NCBI GenBank assembly: GCA_023376005.1
Contig: CM042143.1
Location: 86,776,551 to 86,840,550 of the forward strand
Reading direction: 5' to 3'
Origin: Doryteuthis pealeii
Taxonomy: Eukaryota > Mollusca > Cephalopoda > Myopsida > Loliginidae
Length of the DNA: 64,000 bases
Within the stretch, counting starts at the first letter, position 1, and every line of letters starts with the position of its first letter. Under the pieces are notes generated by a model. It was given only the letters and a program-made list of their open reading frames with translations, did no database searches and was not told the DNA's origin. A program made the translations under genes and the position numbers. This document shows, one piece after another, positions 1-10,545 of the stretch.

Positions 1-285
1 CTTGATTTAGTTCCTGACCACTGATTTAAATGAGTCCCCGGAGAAATTTGATAGGTCCCAACTAAAGTTTGTTAATAAACTGCAGAGTTTTTATCTATGA
101 ACAACTAAAGCCATCTAACCTCTACCTTGTACCCTATACAGTGTAATTCGTTTCCAAGAAAATATTGAAATATATTTACAGTAAGCTGGAAATGGTGGGG
201 AAGAAAAAAACCACACTGGGGCACATGGATATGATACTTATGACGCATGATGCGTACCTATCAGCATCTCTGAGTGTGTGTATGT
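1..285 (+). repeat. Dispersed repeat G, diverged copy
   Basis: Unclassified interspersed repeat. The same sequence recurs at 54318-54532 plus 55134-55205 (split by an insertion) and in reverse at about 26316-26670. Shared landmarks are TTGATTTAGT near one end, ATGAGTCCCC, the phrase TGGAAATGGTG, and CAGCATCTCTG at the other end. No reading frame is conserved between copies. A short (GT/CA)n-(TA)n tract follows at 276-310. The family type is unknown. Confidence 0.6.
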
Positions 286-369
286 ATATACACACACACA
301 CACACATATATGAAGCATGTGATGTAATATTTAGAGTCATAGGAAAATCATGGATGAAGATATTTGCAT

Positions 370-575
370 TTCACATAGAGCTAATACCCTTGGGAAAGGT
401 ATGCATCCACCTAATCTCCCTCCAGCTATGGGTAAATAGTAGGGCAGACTGGGCTCTTTAAGCTTGGTTAGGTAATCAGTCTAGGAGAAGGAAAACTGAA
501 TTAAAACCTATTAAACTCCGCTTAACAAATTGACCTTCTGTCACATCCTGTTCATGCAGAGGGGTTAGTAAATAA
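370..575 (+). mobile_element. SINE-like repeat F, partial
   Basis: Contains GTAAATAGTAGGGCAGACTG and, further on, AAATTGACCTTCTGTCACAT. The same blocks occur at 1405-1480, 50705-50850, 53090-53150 and 58012-58070, and in reverse at 63170-63450. The 53035 copy has a tRNA-like head (TGGTGTAATGGTTAGC box A, GTTTGATCC box B), so the family is probably a tRNA-derived SINE. This copy lacks the head. It ends at an AAATA-rich tail beside a (TA)n run at 583-632. Confidence 0.5.
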
Positions 576-582
576 ATAAATA

Positions 583-594
583 AATATATATATA

Positions 595-632
<38 letters not shown>
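583..632. repeat. (TA)n microsatellite
   Basis: An almost pure TA run with one interruption. It follows the AAATA-rich tail of the preceding SINE-like repeat. Confidence 0.95.
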
Positions 633-634
<2 letters not shown>

Positions 635-1002
635 GAAAATGGAACTTTTGATATACGTGTTTTAAAAAAAAAAAAATTTCTGATATCACAGATTAATAAG
701 TTTGGTATATTTATCAATGAAGAGTGCTGAATATTGGTGATAGAGGACATATATTTTAAATTAGGATAAACAACTGAATGTAAGAATATTTGTTTCCCTA
801 TTTGGTTAAAATTAGATTTATCTTCTATTAAATACAATTCAGTCCATTAGATAAAACCTCAAGCCTAGTGGACTCCAGTCTGATAGTCTACCACGGATTT
901 ATAGCCCCAGGCAACTAACAACGATTAAATGAAGATTTCTTTTAGTATCTTCTTGAGTTAATATAAAATAAAATAAACAAAATCAAAACAATACAAGTGC
1001 CA

Positions 1003-1032
1003 GCAGCAGCAGCAGCAGCAGCATCATCATCT
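1003..1032. repeat. (CAG)n-(CAT)n compound trinucleotide
   Basis: Six or seven CAG/GCA units run into CATCATCATC. There is no surrounding open frame, so it is not evidence of a polyglutamine exon. Confidence 0.9.
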
Positions 1033-1214
1033 TCAATATCAAAATGTCCTCCAGTTCATTTTGAAGTGAAAATAAACAATTTAGTGCTTCAAGTTGTCTT
1101 TTAAAACAACGAACATACAATAAACAAAAAAAATAAATGAATTATCAGGAGAAACAAATTTTAGTGAAGAGAGATCAATTCAAAACATTTATTACATAAT
1201 CTCAATCTGTTCAA

Positions 1215-1395
1215 TTAGATATTGTTTTTGTTGAGGTGGAGTGCCACACCTACTGTCAGCTCCCAGGTGCTGCTTTGCCACACAAAACAGATTACCCAAG
1301 CTATGCTGCTCATATGCTGAGTTTATGGGGATCAGTATAAAACCCAGAACCTTGGGATTCCTAGGCAGATGCTCTAACGACTGTGCTAAAAAGCT
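1215..1395 (-). mobile_element. T1 tRNA-derived SINE, diverged subfamily
   Basis: Read on the minus strand it gives the degraded T1 tRNA-like head and the body (CTCATATGCTGAG, GAGGTGGAGTGCCACACCTA). It shares an inserted CAGATTA..CCCAA block with the copy at 39291-39552, so the two form a subfamily. The 3' third (CTAGCGCTAGTG..TTTACTTT) is missing. Sequence to 1700 holds F-like pieces. Confidence 0.75.
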
Positions 1396-1796
1396 CAAAT
1401 CTGCTTTAAAAATTGACCTTGTGTCACATCCTGCCCATGCCAGAGGAGTTGGACCAATACATACACCATTATATCCCTAATGCTGAGACTTTTTTTTAAA
1501 GGGTCACATCTCCACGTTATAACCAACCCTCCTTTCTCCTCTGCACTTGGAATCAGCACTCACCTTTGGTTTTGAATTCATAGAGGTCCTTCTCCTTGAC
1601 TGGTTGCCCACTAAGGTTTGAGAGCCAGATCTGCCCTATTATTTTGCCCATAGCTAGAATGAGTTGGTCATTGATACAAAGTGAATTCAAACATCTTCAG
1701 GCGGAATTTGAACTCTGGCCACCAATTCCATTTTACATACAGATAAACATACTACCCACACACCTCCCCCATAATTTACTTATTAGAATATTTATG

Positions 1797-2295
1797 TTAT
1801 GAATAATTTTGATATTTCAGACTGTTGGCCTCATCTTTATTGTAGTATGTATAAATATAATGTTCAGGCCTTTGTGACCTCAAGCATTGTTTAGGTGGGT
1901 TTTTTTTCGTTTGTTTTTTTTTCTTAAAATAGGTATAAACAGAGCCTGAGGTTATACTGTAACCGATTATAACATGAAAGCTCCAAAGTTTGAAGAGAAG
2001 GTTCCCAAGTTCGACAATAAACACCAGAAGATGGACAAAGGGCACATCGGCTGAAACATTGTGCATATAACAATAAAGATGAGGACAATAGTCAGAAAAA
2101 TCTAAATAATACAAATTATCAAGCCATTTTGAAGTCTATTCATCTGAATATGTGAGATGAGGCTTGATATGAATAATTTTGATATTTCTTATTTGTAACT
2201 TACAGTGGCCTGAAGATTGTATTTATACATAACATAATAAAGATGAGGACAACAGTCTGAAATAACAAAATTATTAATATCAAGCCTTATCTCAA
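1797..2295. repeat. Palindromic repeat family D (two adjoining copies)
   Basis: The left arm reads GACTGTTGGCCTCATCTTTA and the right arm AAAGATGAGGACAATAGTC, giving a foldback. A second unit begins at 2152 with GAGATGAGGCTTGAT and ends at 2290 with ATCAAGCCTTATCTC, so GAGATGAGGCTTGAT acts as a terminal inverted repeat. The middle of the first unit (2003-2080) carries the ACCAGAAGA...GGCTGAAACATTGTG version of the hammerhead-like motif. No transposase is encoded. Confidence 0.6.
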
Positions 2296-2299
2296 AAAT

Positions 2300-2680
2300 A
2301 CAGACATTTTTTTTTTCTTTCTTTTTAGAAGGTTTTAAAAAATTACATTAAAAAGATAATTCTATGATAAAAACAATGCCACCCGAAAATAAAGAAAGAA
2401 AATGCCTTTTTTTTTCCTTTTTTTTTAAAAATTTTAAAAAAAAAAAAAAATCAATGAAATCACATTTTTATTTTTTTATTTTTACCAAAGTAAAGAATTT
2501 CCCAACAATATTGTCCACAGAGATTTAAGCCTTTCATGTAATAATTTACAATTCATTATTTCCTATTAAAAAACTTGGATTATTGTTCTAACTGAGCAGA
2601 AAGTGCCCTGCCTATTACAATAATTGTTTCTACATGTAAGACCTCAGTTATAAATGCTTAAATATTTAAAATATTCCTCT

Positions 2681-2713
<33 letters not shown>

Positions 2714-3034
2714 GATATATATATATATATATATATATTATATAAGTTAATGAGTCAGAGACTATCTACCTAGGTTTCTTCTAATGGATCATCAGGATAA
2801 TTCTGACTGCTATGGGTTGGTGCAAAATACATTTTATTCTTAAAATTGTCACAAGGCAACTCTTTTGGTATTTTTTTTTTTTCTTTTGGCCATTATAATA
2901 GTGCCAATTGGTTATTTTCAAGTGGTGCATATGATTTGGTCATTTCTTTTTTATGTATTTTCTTTATCTAGTCAAAAATTTGCATTTTGTAATTACAAAT
3001 TATAGAGCAGGGAGTTTTTTTTTTACAGTGTCAG

Positions 3035-3086
<52 letters not shown>

Positions 3087-3329
3087 GACATTTCTTAAAT
3101 TTTCTCAATAAATAATCCTAATATTTAAATGGAAAAATATTTGTCTATTAAAATCCAAATCCTGACTGTTTTGTGGTGTAGGGAAATACTTATCTTATTC
3201 TTAGTTTTTCTAAACAATCATTGCAATAAAAAATAAATAACTAAATAAAAAAAGGGTGAAGCAACAAAATATCTGTATGTTTATTATTCTAACCTTGTAT
3301 TTCTATTTTCATTAAAAACACACACAAAC

Positions 3330-3416
<87 letters not shown>

Positions 3417-3795
3417 ATTTTTTCTTGTTTTTTTTTTTAAATCTTCATCAAACAATTTATTCCAGATATTTTGTGAAATACACTTTTCCAAATATTCACA
3501 ACATTTTTCCAATATTTATTATAAAGTGTTGCACTAACAAGCTGAAAATATCCGTGGGGTAAATTTTATTATTGCGTAAAAGTCTTGCACTAAATTTAAA
3601 CTGTCTCATTAATAGGTAAAACACTTTTTAGATTACAGAGGATAAGGATTCTAAAAGAATTCCTGTATTTTTCAATTATATGAATTTTATAACTTGAGAT
3701 TAATAGAAAAAAACAATTTTGAAACTTCATTTTTTAATCTTAAAAAAAATTTTTTTTTTTTTTAAATCTTTATATTTTATTGTCAGTCCCCACTC
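2300..3795. other. AT-rich non-coding tract with microsatellites
   Basis: Contains poly(T)/poly(A) runs, (TA)n at 2687-2741 and 3038-3080, and a compound (TA)n-(CA)n block at 3333-3413. I see no coding-like frame and no recognisable repeat family. Confidence 0.7.
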
Positions 3796-3803
3796 CCTGA
3801 CTA

Positions 3804-4286
3804 TCTATATATTAATAATCATGTTCCTTAATTGTACAACCGTTATCATCTTGTAACACCCTCTGGCTAAAAATGAGACTATCCAAATCATCCATGATGA
3901 ATTGCAAAAATGTAAGTCCTCATTATCTGGTGGTGCTTATCTGCCAAATTATTTCTAATGACTTGTCATTTTAGCTAAATAAACCCTTCTGTTTTATTAT
4001 AAAGAAAGGAACGAATGAAAAAGCCCAGGCTACACAGAAAAAATATAGAAAGAAAGAGAGTAGGGGGCGGATAGAGGAGGTGAGCACACAGAAGATAATG
4101 CTAATCTATTTTAAATGAACATAAAAAGATGAAAAGGAAAGAAAGAAAAAATGAGTGAGAGAGAGTTAAATTAAGATTATTATACTTTTAACATATTGAA
4201 GTATTTTTCAATAGCTCTTAAGTAAACATATAAAATGTTTTAACAATTATATCATCATACTGTGGTATATCCACAGGTCCTGCTAG
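3804..4286 (+). mobile_element. Hel-1: non-autonomous Helitron-like element (best copy)
   Basis: Helitrons start with TC, end with CTRR after a short hairpin, insert between A and T, and make no target duplication. This copy starts TCTATATATTAATA, preceded by A (3803). It ends CTAG (4283-4286), followed by T (4287). The hairpin CTGTGG-TATAT-CCACAG sits about 7 nt before CTAG. The interior is purine-rich (AAAGAAAGAGAG) and encodes nothing. Related copies: 31211-31683, 39869-40373, 44480-45205, 56801-57484 and a reversed piece at 61268-61480. No Rep/helicase is present, so it depends on an autonomous partner elsewhere. The call rests on terminal structure plus multiple copies; a HelitronScanner run would settle it. 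Confidence 0.75.
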
Positions 4287-4616
4287 TAAACCACCATTTT
4301 ATGATTTTTTTTTTTTTTTAATGGAGTTTTAAAAATTGACCAACAAAGCAATATTTTACTGTTTTCAGATGTTCAGATTTAGAATATAATTTTGACGCCA
4401 TCAGGTTTTTTCATAAAATATTCAACTGATTCTAATTCTCCAAAGAATTATCTTTTAAAAATGTAAAACTTATTTAAAAAGTTAATTTATAAAGAGAATG
4501 AGAAAGACAAAAGATGAAATATTTCCAGTATTAAAAAGAAATAAATAAATAAAATATTTCAATAAAATTGTCAAGGCAATATGTACAAAGTTGTTTTGTA
4601 AAATTTCAATTTTAAA

Positions 4617-4860
4617 GGAGCTCTGGTGAAAATCCAAAGGGCATCCTCATCATCGTCAGGAATCAACAGCTTTTGGCATATTTGTCATTGTGTCTGTGAA
4701 TAATCTGTGGCAAACAATGGCATCTCCTTCCCTTGATTGGGATATGTATGTGGGGTTTGGGGACCACTTGTGAATTTCATATTCCCTTGTTACTCTTTCT
4801 ATGAATTCACTACAGGTGAAATTGTTGAATGGAGCCAGCTCAACCGATACAGGGTGAATG
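4617..4860. repeat. Dispersed repeat E
   Basis: Shares long blocks (CTCTGGTGAAAATCCAAA, GTGGGGTTTGGGGACCAC) with 62020-62275 and with a fragment at 58433-58540. Function and class are unknown. The reverse strand has short open stretches in every copy, which may mean it comes from a retroelement coding region, but I do not recognise the peptide. Confidence 0.6.
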
Positions 4861-5380
4861 CTATCACAGAACCAGAAATTCCTATTGAGTTTTCAGAATT
4901 ACATTAAAAATCGAAAGGAAAACTTATCAAACAAAATTTCTTTCTATTTTCATAAAAATCCTGGATGTGCAGGTGATGTAACAGTTATTGACACAGAAGA
5001 ATGGAATCAGCCAGCAGAGTTCAAATTCCAAAAGTTCTTAAAGTATTAGACAAAAAAAAAAAAAAAAAAAGACAACTGACATATTTTTCCGGGGGGGGGG
5101 GGCAATCATTTGATGAGGCAATTCAATTTCTTTGCAATACAATGCCAAAGTGAGACAATCCACAAATCATTGTAGGCCACAATTTGACATTTTTCAAAAA
5201 AAAGGACTAATCATAAATTATAATATCAAATCAAAGGAAAAGAAAATCCTTAGAAATTTCCTATTTTGCGGGTATTTTCTGAGAATTTTCTTTTTAGGAA
5301 AATTATGACTTTTTGCTACAACTAAGGAAACTTTGACAACAATCAAGGAAAATAATCACTTCCTATATGTGTAGACAGAT
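4861..5380. other. Unannotated tract with a very weak exon-like frame
   Basis: A frame from 4858 ends in ...DTEEWNQPAEFKFQKFLKY then stop at 5047. It is preceded by a TTTCTTTCTATTTT...GCAG acceptor-like stretch near 4973. Poly(A) at 5053-5070 and poly(G) at 5091-5102 follow. Twenty-five codons are too few to call an exon. The rest shows nothing recognisable. Confidence 0.2.
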
Positions 5381-5870
5381 TATCAGTCATATGAAAATCT
5401 GATCTCACTGACAAGTGACAATCCTTGCAAGCTGTAGTTGTATTAGTGCTACTGTACGGCTGCACCATTTGGACCCTAACAAAGCACCTAGAGAATAAGC
5501 GAGATGGGAGTTGCTAAAGAATTCTGCATACAATCTTAAATAAATCATGGAAACAACACCCACAAAAAAGCAGCTGTACAGCCACCTGCCTCCTATCATA
5601 CAAACCATCTGAGATAAACAAGACATACTGGACATTGCTGGAGAAGCAAGGACAAACTTATAAGCAACATTCTCCCAAAGAAACCAACACATGGGCATAC
5701 TAGTGCAGGCCATCCAGCAAAGACCTACATTGACCAGCTCTACACGGATACAGGATGCTGTGCAGAGGACTTCCAGAGAGCAATAAATGATAGGGATAAT
5801 TGGTAAGAGATTATCATTGAAATCCGTGCTACAAGCGCCAGATAATGATGATGATGTGTATCTTAGCCAT
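5380..5870 (+). pseudogene. LINE (RTE-like) ORF C-terminus, decayed, with (ATG)n tail
   Basis: Plus-strand translation in shifting frames gives the C-terminal tail of a non-LTR retrotransposon polyprotein: VLLYGCTIWTLTK, then LNKSWKQHP, then pieces matching the HCWRSKDELIS block, then NDRDNW. Stops and frameshifts interrupt it (for example a TGA at 5508 and a frame change near 5560). The frame runs into GATAATGATGATGATG at 5841-5856, the short (ATG)n tail also seen at 36513-36540 and 60252-60268. It belongs to the same family as those two and to 59170-59455. The long minus-strand open frame across 5405-6061 is only its antisense. Confidence 0.8.
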
Positions 5871-5873
5871 TGA

Positions 5874-6543
5874 AGTTTCATTAAAATCTGTGGCAATAAG
5901 AAAAAAAAATGTTTAAGTTCGTTCACTGCCCCCACCCCAAGACTGAAGGACTCACTTGCAAACAACATGAATCCATCACTTCTCCCCTCCAGTAGTAAAA
6001 ATTGGACAGATTGGCTTCTTGGGCATGGATAAAACAACTGGTCTAAAATAAGTGAATTCAAACCTCATGTCAATACATGTGACAGAGTAAGATCCATTGT
6101 AGCATAATAAAGTGAAAAAAGAAAAAAAATTCCAAAAAATTACATGTAGATGATAGTGGAAAGATTTTTTGGATGAGTCAGCACAACGCTACTGGTCGAT
6201 AGATGTCACATGGCAAAGTGTGGAAGAGAGGGAGGGAGAGGAGAGAATGAAAAATCAGTCTGGACGAAGCTGTGGCAGAGAGCTGATGCAAGAAGTGTGT
6301 CTGTTACCCAATACATTTTGACTTGGGATGTAATAAATTAACTCATGAGAGAGAAAAAAAAGAAGTCTTGAGTTGTTATTAAAAACTATCAACAGCACAG
6401 GACTAGATATCCCCAAAAGATTCCAAGTTGTTCCAGACTCAAACAGTGAGAATGCCATCCAACCCAACAACCGATCCAGAAATACCAGTGACTCTGAATC
6501 TGATCCAGCCTCAAGAAGTAAAACAGAACAAGAAGTATATTAA
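5874..6543 (+). pseudogene. Coding-like patch of unknown identity, frame broken
   Basis: Directly downstream of the LINE tail is a locally GC-richer stretch with protein-like composition on the plus strand. Segment 1 (5874-6032) contains PRLKDSLANNMNPSLL and WTDWLLGHG. The same frame continues past one TAA to 6104. Segment 2 (6177-6341, same frame) contains WTKLWQRADARSVSV and ends TWDVIN-stop. Segment 3 (6349-6543, shifted by one at an A8 run) contains STGLDIPKRFQVVPDS and a Ser/Asp-rich end (TSDSESDPASRS). One missing A at 6354-6361 would join segment 3 to an ATGAGAGAG just upstream. A GT (6536) follows the codons for EQE. The segments read as exon remnants or an error-containing exon. I do not recognise the family. 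Chance open frames remain possible. Confidence 0.3.
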
Positions 6544-6649
6544 TATTACTATTAACACATCATCACTCTTTTCAATCAGACTTGCAATGCTACGCAATTA
6601 CTCTCCAGGTCTTACTGACTTTGAGCAAATACAGAATCTTGCTGGAGAT

Positions 6650-7147
6650 GATTGGTTGGTTGGTTGGTTGGATATTACGGCATGTCAACCCTTGGTGAGT
6701 TATTTTATGCCGATTACATTTTCTTTGATACATTATTCTTGGGTATTAAATTTTTTTTTTTCAAACTCATTTTTTAAAAATCTATTTAACCCCTAGATGG
6801 AAACCTAACAGGTACTACAATTCCAGATCAGGGTGGACCTGGAAGTAATGGCAATAAAAGGGTACTCCACACTCATATGGACCGTGTGTGTGTGTGTGTA
6901 TATTGGGCCGGGTTAGCTCAGTCAGTAGAGCGTTCGGCTAGAAACCACAAGGTTCCTGGTTCGATACTGGTCCTCGCCAACTCAGCGTATGAGTAGCACT
7001 GAGATCTGTGCGGTAAAGTAAGGAGCTGACAGTAGGTGTGGCGCTCCACCTCAGACGTTAAAATAATCTCCTTGATCTAGTGCAAGTGAAAAGGGGATAG
7101 ACTCCCTCACTGATTGGCTGATACCGACTTTAGGCTGCCCCGACAAC

Positions 7148-7187
<40 letters not shown>

Positions 7188-7260
7188 CTCCAGATTTTCT
7201 GAACTAGAGCCCACTACCAGATAAAGTTTAGTGTCATACCCAGGACATTCCTTTTTTAGG
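6650..7260 (-). mobile_element. Family A retroposon split by a T1 SINE
   Basis: Family A reads on the minus strand toward a (CCAAC)n tail; here the tail is the (GGTT)n run at 6651-6671. The body (TTTAACCCCTAGATGGAAAC, GGGTGGACCTGG) runs to 6874, resumes at 7183 and continues to about 7250. The break holds the T1 SINE at 6905-7182. The sequence CCACACTC at 6867-6874 and 7183-7190 is an 8-bp target duplication. A (GT)n run (6885-6901) lies between the left duplicate and the SINE head. Confidence 0.75.
6905..7182 (+). mobile_element. T1 tRNA-derived SINE, full-length
   Basis: The tRNA-like head GGGCCGGGTTAGCTCAGTC has a clear box A, and GGTTCGATAC is box B. The tRNA-unrelated body holds GGAGCTGACAGTAGGTGTGG and AAAAGGGGATAGACTCCC. 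The tail is CAACTTTAC followed by about 28 T. The element is presumably transcribed by RNA polymerase III and mobilised by a partner LINE. It is flanked by an 8-bp target duplication. It is not a tRNA gene: the acceptor stem does not close. Confidence 0.85.
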
Positions 7261-7309
7261 AGGGAGGGTTTATAAATAATTATTTTTGTGTGTTTTGGTT
7301 TGGGTTTTT

Positions 7310-7470
7310 AGAATTTTTGTATCTATTTAACCAATAGGTACTATCACTCCGGGTCAGGGTGGACCTGGGAGTAATGGCAATAAAGAGGTACTCCACACTC
7401 CCCAAAGCTCCAAATTGGAACCTTACCATTAGATGCAGTTTATAACATCATACCTACGAGATGTTGAAGA
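7310..7470 (-). mobile_element. Family A fragment spanning the 5' edge of duplication copy 1
   Basis: Contains ACTCCGGGTCAGGGTGGACC and GGAACCTTACCATTAGATGC. The fragment continues smoothly through position 7385, where similarity to copy 2 begins. In copy 2 only the part after 18731 is present. Confidence 0.7.
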
Positions 7471-7830
7471 TGGAGAAAAGGAATAATGGGATGAGTATTC
7501 AATTAAAATAATGTTTTTAGCATAAGTTTTTCTAATTCTACTTTCTATTCGTAGAAGGAAAATTGTGAATAATTTTTATATGCAATTTCAATGGAATTTA
7601 AATTGCAAAGTCTATGAGAATACCCCAATTATATCACAAAAACGAAAAAAAATTATCTATATACAAAAAATAAATAGATCAATGTAAGGCAGCCATCAAA
7701 TTTATACATGAACAACGAGTTTATATTTTTCTTTTCATTACTATCCGACTTTTACTACAATCATCTAGGCATTTGAAAATTTAAAATGAAATGTCATATT
7801 GTGAGTTATATTACTCTACCCTTTCGCACA

Positions 7831-7873
<43 letters not shown>

Positions 7874-8195
7874 ATATATAACATGCATAGATAGATTTTA
7901 AAATGAATCAACAAAAGAAATCAAATAATAATAATAATAAACAAAAAATTCCATCCTACATTCTATTAATGTTCACCCACCACCTTCCCCCACCAACAAA
8001 CTTATGAAATGATTTTCACTTTAGTTTTTATAATGCACTGGAGCACTAAGCATTTGAAATATTTGGGGAAATAAGAATTACATATTCTAAATAAAAATAC
8101 AATGAAAATTTTATATATAAAAGATTTTACATTAAATATGAAAATACAAAAAAAAAATAACTTAAATAATAATATGATTCTAACATAAAATCTAA
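7470..8195. other. Non-coding tract inside duplication copy 1
   Basis: AT-rich with (GT)n at 7831-7871 and (AATAAT)n at 7926-7940. It has no coding-like frame and no repeat beyond its duplicate at 18800-19510. Confidence 0.6.
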
Positions 8196-8380
8196 GGTTT
8201 AGCTCAGTCAGTAAATCGTTCGGCTAGGAATCACAAGGTTCCTGGTTCAATACTGGCCCTCGAGGAGCTGATGGTAAATGTAGCGCTCTACCTCAGACCC
8301 TAAGATAATCTCCTGAAAAAAAGGATAGACTCCCTCGCTGTCTGGCTGATACAATATTAGGCTGCCCTGACGACGACTAC
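8196..8380 (+). mobile_element. T1 SINE, degraded
   Basis: The head GTTTAGCTCAGTCAG and the GGTTCCTGGTTCAATACTGG box B region are present. About 50 bp between the head and GGAGCTGATGG are deleted. The body ends GGCTGCCCTGACGACGACTA directly against the 30-bp minisatellite. Confidence 0.8.
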
Positions 8381-8520
8381 ACATATACTCAAAGATGTCT
8401 TTTAAAGTATACATATACTCAAAGATGTCTTTTAAAGTACACATATATTCAAAGATGTCTTTTAAAGTACACATATATTCAAAGATGTCTTTTAAAGTCA
8501 AAGATGTCAAAGATGTTGTA
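8381..8520. repeat. 30-bp minisatellite, copy 1 (about 4 units)
   Basis: The unit is roughly ACATATACTCAAAGATGTCT plus TTTAAAGT. It has four full units plus short remnants here and about ten at 19697-20010. Antisense open frames with repeated LKDIFEYMC come only from this array. Confidence 0.9.
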
Positions 8521-8814
8521 TTTAAAAATGTTTTTTCTCTACAGATCAAATTGCAATTTAAATAGTTCTTTTTTTATATATTTGCTGTATACACATCTGT
8601 TGAATTCTTAAAGAATGTGTTCTGCCTCCTCCCCCTCCTCCTCCTCCTCCTCCCCTCCCTTCAAAAATAAAACATTCTAATTCCCTATTGAATAATTATG
8701 GAATGTTATTTATCAAATCAAAATTAAACATAATACAAATTCATGGAGGGAAATTGAAGAATAATAGAGTGAGAGATGAGTTTGAAAGGTTTTTTTTGGG
8801 GGCATTCAACAAAC

Positions 8815-9058
8815 CAATGCCAAGCACCCCCACCACACCCCGGTTAGTAGAGCAACTGGTGTATTACCAAAATTCCAAGGAAAAGGGGTATACGAGTTCA
8901 AATCCCATCAAGGACTTATTCATTGTCATTTCTGACCCATATTGTTCCCCATTGTTATAAATTGATTGCCCCCCCACCTTTAAAAAGCACCTCGCTGTCA
9001 GCAGAATACACTGACTGCACCTCTGCAGAGGGGTAAAATCCAAATAAGTAAATAAATT
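8815..9058 (+). mobile_element. SINE-H, tRNA-like
   Basis: The head CCGGTTAGTAGAGCAACTGG resembles box A and GAGTTCAAATCCC is a near-perfect box B. It is followed by an unrelated body, the block CTGACTGCACCTCTGCAGAG and an AAATAAGTAAATAAATTT tail. The CTGCACCTCTGCAGAG block is shared with the 5' part of family A (55083-55110, 42690), suggesting exchanged modules. A second copy at 20306-20558 exists only because of the large duplication. Confidence 0.65.
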
Positions 9059-9089
9059 TTTAAAATAGCTCCAAGTATGTCCATTATAT

Positions 9090-9995
9090 ATATGACATTA
9101 AACAAAGAAACCAAAACAATCAAGTCATACTGAGGTAATTAAAAATATAAAACATTTTTGTTCAGAGTGAATCTAAATTTACCTGGTTATCCCCCCCCAA
9201 CTATGGTTAAATAGTACCACTACTGTTCTTCTACAAGGATGGCTTTGGCATTAAATAACCCATGAAGGTTGATATATCATTAAACAAAGAAACTAAACCA
9301 TCTCAGAGGTAATTAAAACTATAAAAAAAATTTTTTTTTTTTTTTAAAGTGAAAAAAAGTACTACTACTAATGTCTGCCTAGGAATCACAATGTTCCTGA
9401 TTGATACCGACCCTCGCTAACTCAGCATATGAGTAGCCCAGAGATCTGAGTGGTAAAGTGAGGAGCTAATGGTAGGCATAGTTCTCTACCTCAGATGCTA
9501 AAATAATCTCCTTGGTCTAGCATTAGTGAAAACGGTATAGAACCCTTCACTGTCTGGCTGATACCGACTTTAGGCCACCCCCAATAACTTTACTTTTTAC
9601 TTACTGTTCTTCTAGATAGGATGGCATTGGCATTAAATAACCCATGAAGATTGATATGTCATTAAACAAAGAAAACAAACCAATCAACTCAGAAGTAATT
9701 AAAACTATAAAACATTTTTGTTTAGAGTGAAACTAATATGCCTGGTTATCCCTCCCCTCAGCTATGTGTTAAATAGTACCACTACTGTTCTTCTACACAT
9801 ATGACTTTGGTATTAATAACCCATGAAGGTTGATATGTCATTAAACAAAGAAACCAATCAACGCAGAAGTAATTAAAACATAAACATTTTTGTTAGAGTG
9901 AAACAAGTAATATACCTGAACCTTTGAAAATAATTCACATAACCAAATGAACAAGAAATGTTTATGAATAATTAATGTAAAAAATAAGCAACAAT
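9090..9995 (+). repeat. Tandem array of family-B tails (~180-bp unit, 4 units)
   Basis: Four units begin CATTAAACAAAGAAAC at about 9096, 9278, 9660 and 9839. Spacings of 182 and 179 bp flank one of 382 bp enlarged by a T1 SINE. Each unit includes GGCATTAAATAACCCATGAA, the 3' end of family B. The arrangement looks like local tandem duplication of one inserted SINE end. The same array is at 20585-21480 in copy 2. Confidence 0.75.
9373..9598 (+). mobile_element. T1 SINE inserted in the B-tail array, 5'-truncated
   Basis: Starts at TGTCTGCCTAGGAATCACAA, so the box A part of the head is missing. The body through AACTTTACTTTTTAC is complete. It interrupts the second 180-bp unit. No unambiguous target duplication could be read. 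Confidence 0.8.
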
Positions 9996-10545
9996 GAATT
10001 CTTCTCTAGCTGAGTGAGTGTGTGTGTGTGGGGGGGGTGTAATTAATGATCTGCATGAAAAACTCAATAAAAAAATAAAAGTAAAAGAAGAAAAAAAAAC
10101 AATAAGATTCAGTAAATAGCTATTTTAAATGCTGCTCAGAACTGTGCAAACGCAAGAGACAATAAAACCGTCATGGTTGACTGATCTATCTTCTTACAAT
10201 AGCAACCAACTGGCTATTGGAATTAACATATGTCAGTCTGATTATACGTTGTGGCATGTACAAAGTCATTCAGTCAAATAATTTCATCATTTATCAATCC
10301 ATTTATCGTCACGGTGTAACCAGTTCGTTATGAATTATCTCCCTTGAATATATATCACTCAACACATTTACAATTAAGAACAATATTTATATCAGTCACA
10401 TACAAGCTGTGGTGTTTCTGAATGGCCTGCTTAATTTCAAAAGGAAAATAAAGTTTAATCATTTCTCCCCATTTGATCTTGCACCACCCACCCACCATAC
10501 AAAAGCATATTATTATCAATTATCAGACAACTTAAAATCTGTAAA
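9996..10545. other. Non-coding tract inside duplication copy 1
   Basis: Holds (GT)n then G7 at 10016-10037, a poly(A)-rich stretch, and otherwise unique AT-rich DNA. Nothing recognisable. Confidence 0.6.

Noticed and set aside
1003..1032. Polyglutamine exon from (CAG)n
   Set aside because: No open frame extends beyond the repeat and no splice sites fit.
5405..6061. 218-codon minus-strand open frame
   Set aside because: It is the antisense of the LINE C-terminal remnant plus the coding-like patch on the plus strand; the minus product has no recognisable motif.
6905..6980. tRNA gene
   Set aside because: Boxes A and B are present but the acceptor and anticodon stems do not close, and the same head precedes a SINE body in about a dozen copies.
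8247..8549. Repeat protein with LKDIFEYMC units
   Set aside because: It comes from the 30-bp minisatellite on the antisense strand; the equivalent frame is broken in duplication copy 2.
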